Made by a program: the position numbers and the translations under genes. From Streptomyces musisoli (GTDB taxonomy: Bacteria > Actinomycetota > Actinomycetes > Streptomycetales > Streptomycetaceae), in the NCBI RefSeq assembly GCF_016741855.1, contig NZ_JAERRH010000001.1, positions 310,001 through 374,000 on the forward strand: DNA of 64,000 nucleotides, written 5' to 3'. The notes under the pieces were generated by a model. The model was given only the letters and a program-made list of their open reading frames with translations. It made no database searches and had not been told where the DNA came from. Numbering within the stretch: the first letter of the stretch is position 1; the number at the start of each line of letters is the position of its first letter. Positions 22,847-32,095 of this stretch are shown in pieces.

Positions 22847-24895
22847 TCACCCCGTGACGATCGCCGGGTCGCTGACGCCGGGCAGACCGTTCTCCACGTG
22901 CCCGGCGAAGCCGCGCAGGAAGGCCGGATCGGCCTCGCAGGTCACGGTCAGGTCGTACCAGCGGCTGCTCGCCGCGAGACCGACGACCTGCTTCACGGTC
23001 GCGCCCGGCCGTACGGTCACCGTGAGGGGGCCGCCGCCGTAGCCGTCGGCCAGCTTCAACCGCACCGTGCCGGAGCCCTTGTTGGTGAAGGTCAGCTCGA
23101 CGTCGCTGCCGGTGTGCCGGGCGGTGACCTCGGGGCCCGCGACCTTGTTGCGGCCCTTGAAGACGCGCAGGAAGCCGTTGGGGCCGTGCACGGCGAGGTC
23201 GTAGTTGCCGCCGGAGTAGACCGAGTTCCAGGTGTCCGTAAGCGTCTTGCCGGCCTCCGTGGTGTACGTCCAGGGGCCGTCGGTACGGCTGTTGGACGTG
23301 ACGAGGAAGGCCGCGCCCGCGGCCGCCCCCGAGGCGAACGTGAGCGTGAACTTCCCGGCCGCGGTGTCCGCCGAACCGTCGACCGCCGGGGCGTACTTCA
23401 GCGGGCGGGTGGGGCGGCTGCCGGCCTCCTGCCCGGGCAAAGCACCCTTGGCGGGCGGCTTGGGCACGTAGTCCGGGTGGCGGCCGCGGTCCGCCGGTTC
23501 GTAGGCGGCGGTGGAGGGCAGCGCGGCCGGCGCGGCGTCCTTGCGCGAGAAGTCGAAGGCGGTCGTCAGGTCGCCGCATATGGCGCGCCGCCAGGGCGAG
23601 ATGTTCGGCTCCTGGACACCGAAGCGCCGCTCGATGAACCGGATGATCGAGGTGTGGTCGAAGGTCTCGGAGCAGACGTAGCCGCCCTTGCTCCACGGGG
23701 AGACCACCAGCATCGGCACCCGCTGGCCGAGCCCGTAGGCGCCGGCGGCGTGGCCGAGGTCGCCCTTGAACAGGTCCGGCGCGGGGTCCACCGTCGAACG
23801 GCCCTGGGCGGCGGAGGCCGGCGGGTAGGGCGGGATGACGTGGTCGAAGAAGCCGTCGTTCTCGTCGTAGGTGATGAACAGCGCCGTCCTGGCCCACACG
23901 TCGGGGTTGGCGGTGAGCGCGTCCAGGACCTGGGAGATGTACCAGGCGCCGTAGTTCGCGGGCCAGTTGGGGTGCTCGGTGAAGGCTTCGGGGGCGGCGA
24001 TCCAGGAGACCTGGGGCAGCCTGTCCGCCTGGACGTCCGCCTTCAGCCGGTCGAAGTAGCCCTCGCCCTTGCGGGCGTCGGTGCCGGTGCGGGCCTTGTC
24101 GTAGAGCGGGTCGCCGGGCACCGCGTTGCGGTACTGGTTGAAGTAGAGGAGCGAGTTGTCGCCGTAGTTGCCGCGGTAGGCGTCGTCGATCCAGCCCCAG
24201 GAGCCGTTCGCGTCCAGGCCGTCGCCGATGTCCTGGTAGATCTTCCAGGACACCCCGGCCTGCTCCAGCCGCTCCGGGTACGTCGTCCAGCCGTAGCCCT
24301 TCTCGTCGTTGCCGAGGACCGGGCCGCCGCCCTTGCCGTCGTTGCCGACGTACCCCGTCCACATGTAGTAGCGGTTGGGGTCGGTGGAGCCCATGAAGGA
24401 GCAGTGGTAGGCGTCGCAGATGGTGAAGGCGTCCGCGAGGGCGTAGTGGAAGGGGATGTCGTCGCGGGTCAGGTACGCCATCGTCGTCGAGCCCTTGGCG
24501 GGCACCCACTTGTCGTACTTGCCGTTGTTGAAGGCGGTGTGGGTGTCGCTCCAGCCGTGCGGGAGGTCCTGGATGAAGGCCAGGCCCAGGTCGTCGGCGT
24601 CCGGGTGGAAGGGCAGGATGTCCTTCGAACCGTCGGACTGCTTCCAGACGGACCGGCCGTTCTGCGTGACCGACCGGGGGTCGCCGAAGCCGCGGACTCC
24701 CCGGAGCGAACCGAAGTAGTGGTCGAAGGAACGGTTCTCCTGCATCAGTACGACGATGTGCTCGACATCGTCCACCGATCCGGTGCGGTAGTGCGCCGGC
24801 AGGGCGGCCGCGCGCTGGATGCTGCTGGACAGCGCCGAGAACGCCGTCGTGGCGCCCGCGAGTTGGAGGAAACGCCGACGGTTGACTTCGGGCAT
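22847..24895 (-). CDS. Secreted phosphocholine-specific phospholipase C (Tat substrate)
   Basis: The product has 682 residues. The Tat signal is RRRFLQLAG (about 6-14), cleaved after ALA near residue 33. The phosphoesterase domain (about 40-460) has the N-terminal HIVVLMQENRSFDHYFGSL, where the active-site Asn and Glu lie, and YDENDGFFDHV for metal binding. Two C-terminal beta-sandwich DUF756-type repeats (about 485-675) are usual for this family. It hydrolyses phosphatidylcholine or related lipids outside the cell, and in Streptomyces such enzymes can provide phosphate. The ATG at 24895 has GAGAGG upstream. It is monocistronic. Confidence 0.92.
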   Translation of the reverse strand: MPEVNRRRFLQLAGATTAFSALSSSIQRAAALPAHYRTGSVDDVEHIVVLMQENRSFDHYFGSLRGVRGFGDPRSVTQNGRSVWKQSDGSKDILPFHPDADDLGLAFIQDLPHGWSDTHTAFNNGKYDKWVPAKGSTTMAYLTRDDIPFHYALADAFTICDAYHCSFMGSTDPNRYYMWTGYVGNDGKGGGPVLGNDEKGYGWTTYPERLEQAGVSWKIYQDIGDGLDANGSWGWIDDAYRGNYGDNSLLYFNQYRNAVPGDPLYDKARTGTDARKGEGYFDRLKADVQADRLPQVSWIAAPEAFTEHPNWPANYGAWYISQVLDALTANPDVWARTALFITYDENDGFFDHVIPPYPPASAAQGRSTVDPAPDLFKGDLGHAAGAYGLGQRVPMLVVSPWSKGGYVCSETFDHTSIIRFIERRFGVQEPNISPWRRAICGDLTTAFDFSRKDAAPAALPSTAAYEPADRGRHPDYVPKPPAKGALPGQEAGSRPTRPLKYAPAVDGSADTAAGKFTLTFASGAAAGAAFLVTSNSRTDGPWTYTTEAGKTLTDTWNSVYSGGNYDLAVHGPNGFLRVFKGRNKVAGPEVTARHTGSDVELTFTNKGSGTVRLKLADGYGGGPLTVTVRPGATVKQVVGLAASSRWYDLTVTCEADPAFLRGFAGHVENGLPGVSDPAIVTG

Positions 24896-25115
24896 GGGTG
24901 AGGGTCCTCTCAGCCTGACGTACGGGATGCCGTCAGATGACGGAATCTGCGCGGAGCGAGTGTTCCAAGAGCAGCAAACGTCAGGGAAGGGTCTGGTGGC
25001 TCCCATGTGAAACTCGGCGGTCCGGACGGTGCGGGCACTCAACGCCCGGCGGTGGCGCTCTCCTTCTTCTCCTCCTCGGCCCGGCCGACCTCCTCGAGGT
25101 GCGTACGGGGGCGGC

Positions 25116-26723
25116 TCAGGGGCGCAGCCAGGCCGCCGTGTCCTCGGGCAGCCGGCCCGCGTCGTCCAGCGGGCCGCTGCTGAGCAGGAGCCGGGAGTGT
25201 GCGGGCAGGACGGCGGGGGTGGCCGCGAGGTTGACCACGCACAGCGCACCGTCCGCACGGGCGAAGGCGAGCACGCCGTCGGGGGCGGGCAGCCAGGTCA
25301 GCGGGCCGTTACCGAACTCCGGGCGCAGGGCGATGGCCTCCCGGTAGAGGGAGAGCATGGAGTGGGGGTCCTGCTTCTGCCGGTCGACGGCGTACGAGGG
25401 CCAGTCGGCCGGCTGCGGCAGCCAGGGCTCCTCCCGCGCGCCGAACCCCGCGTACGGCGCACCGGCGGCCCAGGGCAGCGGCACCCGGCAGCCGTCGCGG
25501 CCGGGGTCGGCCCCCTGCGAACGGAAGTACATCGGGTCCTGGATGCGGTCGACCGGGATGTCGGCCTCCGGCAGGCCCAGTTCCTCCCCCTGGTAGAGGT
25601 AGAGCGCACCGGGCAGCGCCAGCGACAGCAGGGCGGCGGCCCGCGCCCTGCGGGTGCCGAGCGCCAGGTCCGTGGGGGTGCCGAAGGCCTTGGTCGCGAA
25701 GTCGAAGGCGGTGTCCTCGCGGCCGTACCGGGTGACCGTCCGGGTGACGTCGTGGTTGCACAGCACCCAGGTGGCCGGGGCGCCGACGGGTGCGTGCTCG
25801 GCCAGGGTGGTGTCGATCGAGTCGCGCAGCCGGCCGGCGTCCCAGGGGCAGGTCAGGAAGGAGAAGTTGAAGGCGGTGTGCAGTTCGTCGGGGCGCAGGT
25901 AGCGGGCGAAGCGCTCGGCGTCGGGGAGCCAGACCTCGCCGACGAAGACACCGTCGTACTCGTCGGCCACGCGCCGCCAGGACCGGTAGACGTCGTGGAG
26001 TTCGTCGCGGTCGACGAAGGGGTGCGGCCGCGGATCCGTGGCGAGGTCGGGGAGGTCCGGGTCCTTGGCGAGCAGGGCCGCCGAGTCGATGCGGACGCCG
26101 GCGACGCCCCGCTCGAACCAGAAGCGCAGGATGTCCTCGTGCTCCTGGCGGACCACCGGGTGGGCCCAGTTGAGGTCGGGCTGCTCGGGGGTGAACAGGT
26201 GCAGGTACCAGTCGCCGTCGGGCAGCCGGGTCCACACCGGTTCGGTGGAGCCGGCGAACTGCGACGGCCAGTCGTTCGGCGGGAGGTCGCCGTGCGGTCC
26301 GCGCCCGGGCCGGAAGTGGAACAGCTCGCGCTCGGGGCTGCCCGGCCCGGCGGCGAGCGCGGACCGGAACCAGGGGTGCTGGTCGGAGACGTGGTTGGGC
26401 ACGATGTCGACGATGGTGCGGATGCCCAGTTCCCTTGCCTCCGCGATGAGTTTCTCGGCTTCGGCGAGGGTGCCGAAGGCGGGGTCGATGGTGCGGTAGT
26501 CGGCCACGTCGTAGCCGCCGTCCTTCAGCGGAGACAGGTACCAGGGGGTGAACCACATGGCGTCCACCCCGAGTTCGGCGAGATACGGCAGGTTGCCGCG
26601 GACGCCCGCGAGGTCGCCGGTGCCGTCGCCGTCGCCGTCCGCGAAGCTGCGGACGTACACCTGGTAGATGACGGCGGAACGCCACCAGTCGGAGTCCTTC
26701 TGGGCAGGGGTGGGCTGTCCCAC
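25116..26723 (-). CDS. GH13 alpha-glucosidase (oligo-alpha-glucoside hydrolase)
   Basis: The product has 535 residues and is cytoplasmic (no signal peptide). The GH13 conserved regions are DIVPNH (I), GVRIDSAA (II, nucleophile Asp), GEVWL (III, acid Glu) and CNHD (IV). The start WWRSAVIYQVYVRSFADGDGDGTGDL is typical of alpha-1,4/1,6-glucosidases. It would split imported maltose-type or isomalto-sugars to glucose. The GTG at 26723 has AAAGG 9 nt upstream. It is the last gene of the transporter operon, 33 bp after the permease stop, so the uptake substrate and this enzyme's substrate probably match. Confidence 0.92.
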   Translation of the reverse strand: MGQPTPAQKDSDWWRSAVIYQVYVRSFADGDGDGTGDLAGVRGNLPYLAELGVDAMWFTPWYLSPLKDGGYDVADYRTIDPAFGTLAEAEKLIAEARELGIRTIVDIVPNHVSDQHPWFRSALAAGPGSPERELFHFRPGRGPHGDLPPNDWPSQFAGSTEPVWTRLPDGDWYLHLFTPEQPDLNWAHPVVRQEHEDILRFWFERGVAGVRIDSAALLAKDPDLPDLATDPRPHPFVDRDELHDVYRSWRRVADEYDGVFVGEVWLPDAERFARYLRPDELHTAFNFSFLTCPWDAGRLRDSIDTTLAEHAPVGAPATWVLCNHDVTRTVTRYGREDTAFDFATKAFGTPTDLALGTRRARAAALLSLALPGALYLYQGEELGLPEADIPVDRIQDPMYFRSQGADPGRDGCRVPLPWAAGAPYAGFGAREEPWLPQPADWPSYAVDRQKQDPHSMLSLYREAIALRPEFGNGPLTWLPAPDGVLAFARADGALCVVNLAATPAVLPAHSRLLLSSGPLDDAGRLPEDTAAWLRP

Positions 26724-26756
26724 GGAGCGTGCCTTTCTGTAGACGGGGCGTCGGCG

Positions 26757-27635
26757 TCAGCCCTTGGTGCTGCCCGCGGTGATCCCGGCGATGATGTGCC
26801 GCTGGAAGACGAGGAACAGCGCGACCATCGGGATGCTGGCGATCACCATCGCGGCGATGAGCACGGTGAGCTGGATGTTCTGGGAGAGCTGGACCAGGGC
26901 CACGCTGATGGGCTGTTTGCCGGTGTCGGAGAAGACCATCAGCGGCCACAGGAAGTCCTGCCAGACCGCGACCAGCGCGAAGATCGACACCACGCCGAGC
27001 ACCGGCCGGGACATGGGCAGGACGACGGACCACAGGATCCGCAGCTTGCCGGCGCCGTCGATCTCGGCGGCCTCCAGCACATCGCGCGGCAACTGGTCGA
27101 AGAATCGCTTGAGCAGATAGAGGTTGAAGGCGTTGGCGACGGCCGGCAGCCAGATGGCGAGGGGGTCGTTGAGCAGGCTGGTGTGGAGGAACGGCAGGTC
27201 GGCGACGGTCAGGTACTTGGGCACGACCAGCGCCTGGGCCGGGACCATGAGGGTGGCCAGGATGCCGCCGAGGACCACCTTGCCGAAGGCGGGCTTCAGC
27301 TTGGACAGGGCGTAGGCCGCCGCCGTGCAGAAGACCAGTTGGAAGGCCCAGGCGCCGGCCGCCTGGACGAGCGTGTTCAGCAGGTGCCGCGGGAGCTGCA
27401 TCAGGTCCCAGGCGTCGGTGTAGCCGCCGGTGTGCCACTGCTCGGGCACCAGCGTCGGTGGGGTCCGGGCCACTTCGTCCGGGGACTTCAGCGCGCCGGT
27501 GACCATCCAGTACACGGGGAAGAGGAAGGCGAGCCCGAAGAGGAGGACGACGGCTGTGAACACCGTCCAGTAGAGGGCCCTGCCGCGCGGGCGGGCGAGG
27601 GTGGCCGGGGAGATCAGGGTGCGGGTGCCGCTCAT
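26757..27635 (-). CDS. ABC sugar transporter permease, MalG type
   Basis: The product has 292 residues with six predicted transmembrane helices. The binding-protein-dependent permease EAA motif is EAAEIDGAGKLRILWSVVLP. The N-terminal PVYWMVTGALKSPDE and the PMVALFLVFQRHIIAGITAGSTKG end are typical of carbohydrate permease 2. The start ATG overlaps the upstream permease stop (27632-27635). No ATPase is encoded here; Streptomyces sugar ABC systems commonly share MsiK, encoded elsewhere. Confidence 0.92.
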   Translation of the reverse strand: MSGTRTLISPATLARPRGRALYWTVFTAVVLLFGLAFLFPVYWMVTGALKSPDEVARTPPTLVPEQWHTGGYTDAWDLMQLPRHLLNTLVQAAGAWAFQLVFCTAAAYALSKLKPAFGKVVLGGILATLMVPAQALVVPKYLTVADLPFLHTSLLNDPLAIWLPAVANAFNLYLLKRFFDQLPRDVLEAAEIDGAGKLRILWSVVLPMSRPVLGVVSIFALVAVWQDFLWPLMVFSDTGKQPISVALVQLSQNIQLTVLIAAMVIASIPMVALFLVFQRHIIAGITAGSTKG

Positions 27636-28585
27636 GCGTCCCCCTCCGAGCGGGTGAGCCGAAGGTAGACCGCGGAGAAGGCTCCGAGCAGGAGCAGGAG
27701 CATCACGCTCAGGGCGCAGGCCCCGCCGAAGTCGTTGTAGAGGAAGGCGCATTTGTAGATGAGGTAGAGGACGGTGACGGTGGCGTTCTCCGGTCCGCCG
27801 CCGGTGATGACGAACGGTTCGGTGAACACCTGCATGGTGGCGATGATCTGAAGGAGCATCAGCATTAGGATGACGAACCGGGTCTGCGGGACCGTGACGT
27901 GCCGGACGCGCTGGAGCAGGTTCGCGCCGTCCAGTTCGGCCGCCTCGTACAGCTCGCCGGGGATGGACTGGAGCGCGGCGAGGTAGATGAGGACGGTGCC
28001 GCCCATGTTGGCCCAGGTGGCGACGATGACCAGGGAGACGAGGGCGGTGTCGGCGCCGTTGGACCAGTTGGACGTGGGCAGGTGCAGGAAGCGCAGGGCT
28101 TCGTTGGCCAGTCCGGCGCCGGGATCGTAGAACCACTTCCACAGCAGGGCGCTGACCACCGGCGGGATCATCACCGGGAGGTAGACCACGACCCGGAAGA
28201 ACGCCTTGGCGTGCCGCAGTTCGTTGAGGACGAGGGCGAGCACGAAGGGGACCGCGAAGCCGATGAGCAGGGCGAGCAGGGTGAAGGTGAGGGTGTTGCG
28301 CCAGGCGGCGGAGAACTCGGGATCGTGCCAGACCCGGGTGAAGTTGGCGGTGCCGACCCATTCCGGCTCCGAGCCGGGCGTGTACTTCTGGAAGGCGATG
28401 ACGACCGCGCGGATCGCCGGGTACCAGGAGAACAGCGCGAAGCAGAGCAGGCCGCCGAGGAGGAAGCCGTAGGCACGGACCTGGTCGATCAGGCGGCGCC
28501 GCCTGAGGTCCCGCACCGGGGGCGGCACCGGGACCGGATGGGCGGCGGCCTTCGTCACGGGCCGCCGCTCGGCCGTCTTCGTCAT
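27632..28585 (-). CDS. ABC sugar transporter permease, MalF type
   Basis: The product has 317 residues. An N-terminal cytoplasmic tail of about 30 residues is followed by six helices. The EAA loop is ELYEAAELDGANLLQRVRHVTVP. The motifs ALFSWYPAIRAVVIAFQKY and VFTEPFVITGGGPENATVTV are typical of carbohydrate permease 1. The ATG at 28585 lies 5 bp after the binding-protein stop, and the 3' end overlaps the next permease by 4 nt. Confidence 0.92.
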   Translation of the reverse strand: MTKTAERRPVTKAAAHPVPVPPPVRDLRRRRLIDQVRAYGFLLGGLLCFALFSWYPAIRAVVIAFQKYTPGSEPEWVGTANFTRVWHDPEFSAAWRNTLTFTLLALLIGFAVPFVLALVLNELRHAKAFFRVVVYLPVMIPPVVSALLWKWFYDPGAGLANEALRFLHLPTSNWSNGADTALVSLVIVATWANMGGTVLIYLAALQSIPGELYEAAELDGANLLQRVRHVTVPQTRFVILMLMLLQIIATMQVFTEPFVITGGGPENATVTVLYLIYKCAFLYNDFGGACALSVMLLLLLGAFSAVYLRLTRSEGDA

Positions 28586-28590
28586 CGTGG

Positions 28591-29943
28591 TCAGCTCCGG
28601 GCCAGAATGCCGTCGATCTTTCCGGACGCGTCCTTCAGCAGCTGGTCGATGTCGGCGTCCTTCTCGGTCAGGACCGCGGAGACGACGGAGTCCAGGACGG
28701 AGTAGATCTGCTGTGCGTTCGGCGGTTCGATCTTCAGCTGGAGCTGCTGGTTGCCGTCGAGGAAGGCCTGGTAGTTCTCCACCGGGACGTTGGCGTTGGC
28801 CTTCTTGGCCCGCTGGTCCGCGGTGTCGGCGGCGCCGGTGAACAGGCGCGGCTCGGGCAGGCCGACGGGTGCGTCGTTCTTCTTGGCGCGGGCGTAGTCG
28901 CCGAGGAAGCCCTTGCCGGGGGTGAGGAACATGTGGTCGAGCCACTTCAGGCCGGCGCGGATCTGGGCGGGCGTGTCGTGCTTGTTGAACATGTAGCCGT
29001 CGCCGCCGATGAGAGTGCCCTTGCCGCCCGGCATGGGGGCCAGGGCGAGGTCCTTGTAGTTGCCGCCCTTCTCCTTGACCAGGATCGGGATGTTGTCGGG
29101 GGCGGCGAGGTACATGCCGAGCTTGCCCGAACCCATCAGCTGCTGCACGTCGTTGATGACGAGGAGCTGCTTGCTGCCCATGGAGTCGTCGGTCCAGCGC
29201 ATGTCGTGCAGGTTCCGCAGGACGGCGTGGCTCTCGGGGGTGTCGACGGTGGCCTTCTTGCCGTCCGCGTCGACGACGTCGCCGCCCTGCGAGTACAGCT
29301 CGGCGGTGAAGTGCCAGCCGCCCTGGTTCTGCGCGCTGTAGTCGGCGTATCCGACGGTGCCGTTGCCGAGGGCGGCGATCCTCTTCGCGGCGGCGCGGAC
29401 CTCGTCCCAGGTCGCCGGGGGCTTGTCGGGGTCGAGGCCGGCCTTCCGGAAGAGGCCGCGGTTGTAGATCAGCCCCATCGAGTAACCGGTGCGCGGGATG
29501 CCGTAGACCTTGCCGTCCACGGTGTAGATGTCCCGCAGCTGCTTCTGGATGGTGTCGTAGCTCTTCAGTTCCGCGAGGTACGGCGTCAGGTCGGCGGCCT
29601 GGTCGATGTCTACCACGTGCCGGGCGTCCGTGAAGTACGTGTAGAACACGTCCTCCATCTGGCCGCCGGCGAGCTTGGCGTCGAAGGTCTTCGGGTCCTG
29701 GCAGGGGAAGGCGTCGTGCGTGACGACGTCGATGTCCGGGTTCTGCTGCTCGAAGGAGGCGACGTCCTCCTCGAAGAACCCGCGGTCGACCTTGGCGCTC
29801 CTGGGCGGCTCGCAGTTGACGGTGATGCGCGTCCTGCCGCCCGCGGACTCGTCGTCACCGGACCCGCAGGCGGTGGCGGCGAGGACGAGGGAGGAGCAGA
29901 CGCCTATCGCGGCGGCGGTACGGCGGAACCCGGTGTGTCTCAT
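28591..29943 (-). CDS. Sugar ABC transporter substrate-binding lipoprotein
   Basis: The product has 450 residues. The lipoprotein signal is at 1-26 (VLAATAC with the lipobox Cys). The mature domain is a family-1 extracellular solute-binding protein, with QNPDIDVVTHDAF, YGIPRTGYSMGLIYNRGLFRKAGL and PPATWDEVRAAAKRIA. It would capture an alpha-glucoside or maltodextrin for the two permeases that follow. The ATG at 29943 has GAGGGG about 8 nt upstream. An AT-rich stretch at 30036-30063 and a single CTTGCG half-operator near 30015-30020 lie upstream. Confidence 0.9.
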   Translation of the reverse strand: MRHTGFRRTAAAIGVCSSLVLAATACGSGDDESAGGRTRITVNCEPPRSAKVDRGFFEEDVASFEQQNPDIDVVTHDAFPCQDPKTFDAKLAGGQMEDVFYTYFTDARHVVDIDQAADLTPYLAELKSYDTIQKQLRDIYTVDGKVYGIPRTGYSMGLIYNRGLFRKAGLDPDKPPATWDEVRAAAKRIAALGNGTVGYADYSAQNQGGWHFTAELYSQGGDVVDADGKKATVDTPESHAVLRNLHDMRWTDDSMGSKQLLVINDVQQLMGSGKLGMYLAAPDNIPILVKEKGGNYKDLALAPMPGGKGTLIGGDGYMFNKHDTPAQIRAGLKWLDHMFLTPGKGFLGDYARAKKNDAPVGLPEPRLFTGAADTADQRAKKANANVPVENYQAFLDGNQQLQLKIEPPNAQQIYSVLDSVVSAVLTEKDADIDQLLKDASGKIDGILARS

Positions 29944-30071
29944 CGGTGGACCCCTCATGGCACTCAAGGCAGGAGCTGTGGGCGAGGCACACTCAAGCAC
30001 CGCCGACATCGGACCGCAAGATGTCGCGCAGAATCTGTAATTATTTGACAGTCGGTTGAATCCTCTGGGGT

Positions 30072-31070
30072 TCAGCCGCGCGGGGCTTGCGCGGTGGAGC
30101 CGCGCACCACCAGTTCCGGCTCGAACAGCAGCTCCTCGGCGGCCACGGCGGTGCCTCCGATCTGCGCGTTCAGCAGTTCCACGGCCGCGCGGCCCATGGC
30201 CTCGATCGGCTGGCGGACGGTGGTCAGCGGGGGTTCGGTGCAGTTCATGAACGCCGAGTCGTCGTAACCGACGACGGAGATGCGGCCCGGGACGTCGTAA
30301 CCCTTGCGGCGGGCCGCCCGGATCGCGCCGAGCGCCAGCGGGTCGGAGGCGCAGATGATGCCCGTGACACCCCGGTCGATCAGCCGGGAGGCGGCGGCGT
30401 GACCACCCTCGATGGAGAACATGGCCCGCGCGACGAACTCGTCCGGCAGGTCGCCGGCGACGGCCCGGGCCGCGACCAGTTTGCGCGCCGAGGGCACGTG
30501 GTCGCCGGGGCCGAGGACCAGGCCGATGCGCTCGTGGCCGAGGGAGGCCAGGTGCCGCCAGGCCTGTTCGACGGCGACGACGTCGTCGCAGGACACGGCC
30601 GGGAAGCCGAGGTGCTCGATGGCCGCGTTGACCAGCACCACCGGGATGTTGCGCTCGGCGAGCAGCCGGTAGTGGTCGTGCGGCGCGTCGGCCTGGGCGT
30701 ACAGACCGCCGGCGAAGACGACGCCGGAGACCTGCTGGTGGAGCAGCAGGTCGACGTAGTCCGCCTCCGACACTCCGCCCTTGGTCTGCGTGCACAGCAC
30801 CGGGGTCAGCCCGAGCTGGGCCAGGGCACCGCCGATGACCTCGGCGAACGCCGGGAAGATGGGGTTCTGCAGCTCGGGCAGGACGAGGCCGACCAGGCGT
30901 GCGCGTTCACCGCGCAGCTGGGTGGGGCGCTCGTATCCGAGGACGTCGAGGGCGGTCAGCACCGCCTGCCGGGTGGCATCGGAGACCCCTGGCTTGCCGT
31001 TGAGCACCCGGCTGACCGTGGCCTCGCTGACCCCGACCTTCTTCGCCACTTCCGCAAGTCGTCGCGTCAT
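30072..31070 (-). CDS. LacI family repressor of the adjacent sugar operon
   Basis: The product has 332 residues. The HTH is RLAEVAKKVGVSEATVSRVLNG with hinge YERPTQLRGERARLVGLVLP. The sugar-binding core includes CASDPLALGAIRAARRKGYDVP and SVVGYDDSAFMNCTEPPLTTVRQ. It lies directly upstream of and in the same direction as the binding protein/permease/glucosidase genes. A near-perfect palindrome just upstream of its ATG suggests autorepression. The likely effector is the imported disaccharide. Confidence 0.92.
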   Translation of the reverse strand: MTRRLAEVAKKVGVSEATVSRVLNGKPGVSDATRQAVLTALDVLGYERPTQLRGERARLVGLVLPELQNPIFPAFAEVIGGALAQLGLTPVLCTQTKGGVSEADYVDLLLHQQVSGVVFAGGLYAQADAPHDHYRLLAERNIPVVLVNAAIEHLGFPAVSCDDVVAVEQAWRHLASLGHERIGLVLGPGDHVPSARKLVAARAVAGDLPDEFVARAMFSIEGGHAAASRLIDRGVTGIICASDPLALGAIRAARRKGYDVPGRISVVGYDDSAFMNCTEPPLTTVRQPIEAMGRAAVELLNAQIGGTAVAAEELLFEPELVVRGSTAQAPRG

Positions 31071-31092
31071 GCTCGCAAGCGTAGCGCAAGTA

Positions 31093-31109
31093 ACGCAAGC
31101 TGCTTGCGT
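31093..31109. promoter_or_regulatory. LacI-type operator ACGCAAGC-T-GCTTGCGT
   Basis: A perfect 8+1+8 palindrome lies 23 bp upstream of the lacI-type ATG. Extra half-sites CGCAAG (31085-31090) and CTTCCGCAAG (31021-31030, in the gene) resemble it. The CTTGC core is like that of known Streptomyces maltose-type repressor sites. Confidence 0.7.
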
Positions 31110-31182
31110 AAAGAGGGGCGGGTCCCTCGGCCGCGGCGGCCGGCCCGGCGCCGTCGGCGACCTGAACGCCGACGGTGCCGGG

Positions 31183-31854
31183 TCAGTTCTCGGGTGCCGG
31201 GACGACCGCGAGGTGGGAGGCCGCGCCCCGCGCGCGGCGTGGCCGGCGCACCGCCGCGGCGGGCCGGCGGGGGTCGCGCGGCACCATCGTCAGGTGCCGG
31301 TAGCCGAGCTCCCGCAGCGGCCGCGGCGAATCCTCGACGATGCGGCACTCGGTGCGCCCGCGACGCGGGTCCGGGTGGTGCAGCAGGCGTACGGCACCGT
31401 CGAGGCGGGTCGCGGCCTCGCCGACGGCCCGGATCCAGTGCGGCAGGCCCTGCCGGTAGGCCGCCTCCATGATCGGGTCCTGGGCGATGTCGCGGCGGAC
31501 CGCCTGGAGCTCCTGGTCGTGCCCGCAGGACTCCAGGGCGGACCGGAGCTGGGCCAGCATCGGCAGGCACCAGCCGGCCTCGTGCTCGCCGAGGATGTCC
31601 CCCGCGTCGGGGTGGAACAGCACGAAGCGCAGGAAGTTGTCCCCCGGCATGGCCGTCGGGTGGGGGCGCACGCCGCGGAAGAGCGTCTCGAACGCGCTGT
31701 TCGCCATGACCACGTTCCACTGGCGGTCCACGACCAGGGACGGGCAGGCCAGGTACTCCAGCAGCGCACCGTAGTCCTGGAGGTACGACTGGGTCTCGCA
31801 AGTGTCGGGGACGGGCCGCGGTGCCGGCCGCTGCCCTCCTGCCTGATGTGCCAT
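31183..31854 (-). CDS. MmyB-like PAS-type sensor domain protein without HTH
   Basis: The product has 223 residues. It matches the ligand-binding domain of MmyB-like regulators: CPSLVVDRQWNVVMANSAFE, NFLRFVLFHPDAGDIL, AQLRSALESCGHDQELQAVR and PHWIRAVGEAATRLDGAVRLLHHPD. In canonical proteins this domain follows an XRE-type HTH of about 80 residues; here only about 25 unrelated residues precede it. The ATG at 31854 is chosen over a GTG at 31890 on RBS and similarity. The last 30 residues are Arg/Pro-rich. It is divergent from an HTH gene 241 bp away. Confidence 0.82.
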   Translation of the reverse strand: MAHQAGGQRPAPRPVPDTCETQSYLQDYGALLEYLACPSLVVDRQWNVVMANSAFETLFRGVRPHPTAMPGDNFLRFVLFHPDAGDILGEHEAGWCLPMLAQLRSALESCGHDQELQAVRRDIAQDPIMEAAYRQGLPHWIRAVGEAATRLDGAVRLLHHPDPRRGRTECRIVEDSPRPLRELGYRHLTMVPRDPRRPAAAVRRPRRARGAASHLAVVPAPEN

Positions 31855-31968
31855 CGGGAGGTCACCCCTCTTGCCTCTGCGGCCTTTCACGCGGCGATGC
31901 GATCCTGCTGCCCCGGCCAGAGGCGTGTCAACTATCGTGGCATTTCATGCCGGTTGACGGCTGAAATT

Positions 31969-31984
31969 CGCCACAGTTGTGGCG
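31969..31984. promoter_or_regulatory. Palindrome CGCCACA-GT-TGTGGCG in divergent promoter region
   Basis: A 7+2+7 inverted repeat lies 112 bp upstream of the XRE gene start and overlaps the expected promoter zone. A TTGACG at 31954-31959 lies just upstream. It could be the XRE protein's operator. Confidence 0.45.
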
Positions 31985-32095
31985 ACACCTGGATGTGGGT
32001 TCGAGACACCGGCTACTCTCCGGGAAGTTCACGGCGATCGCTCGTGAGAAGCACGGACGCATCTGAAGCCCTCTCAAGACGTAGGAGTTCTGTCG

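Noticed and set aside
30036..30063. tRNA-like GGTTGAATCC segment
   Set aside because: It superficially resembles a T-arm, but no acceptor, D or anticodon stems fit around it. It is better read as an AT-rich promoter region.
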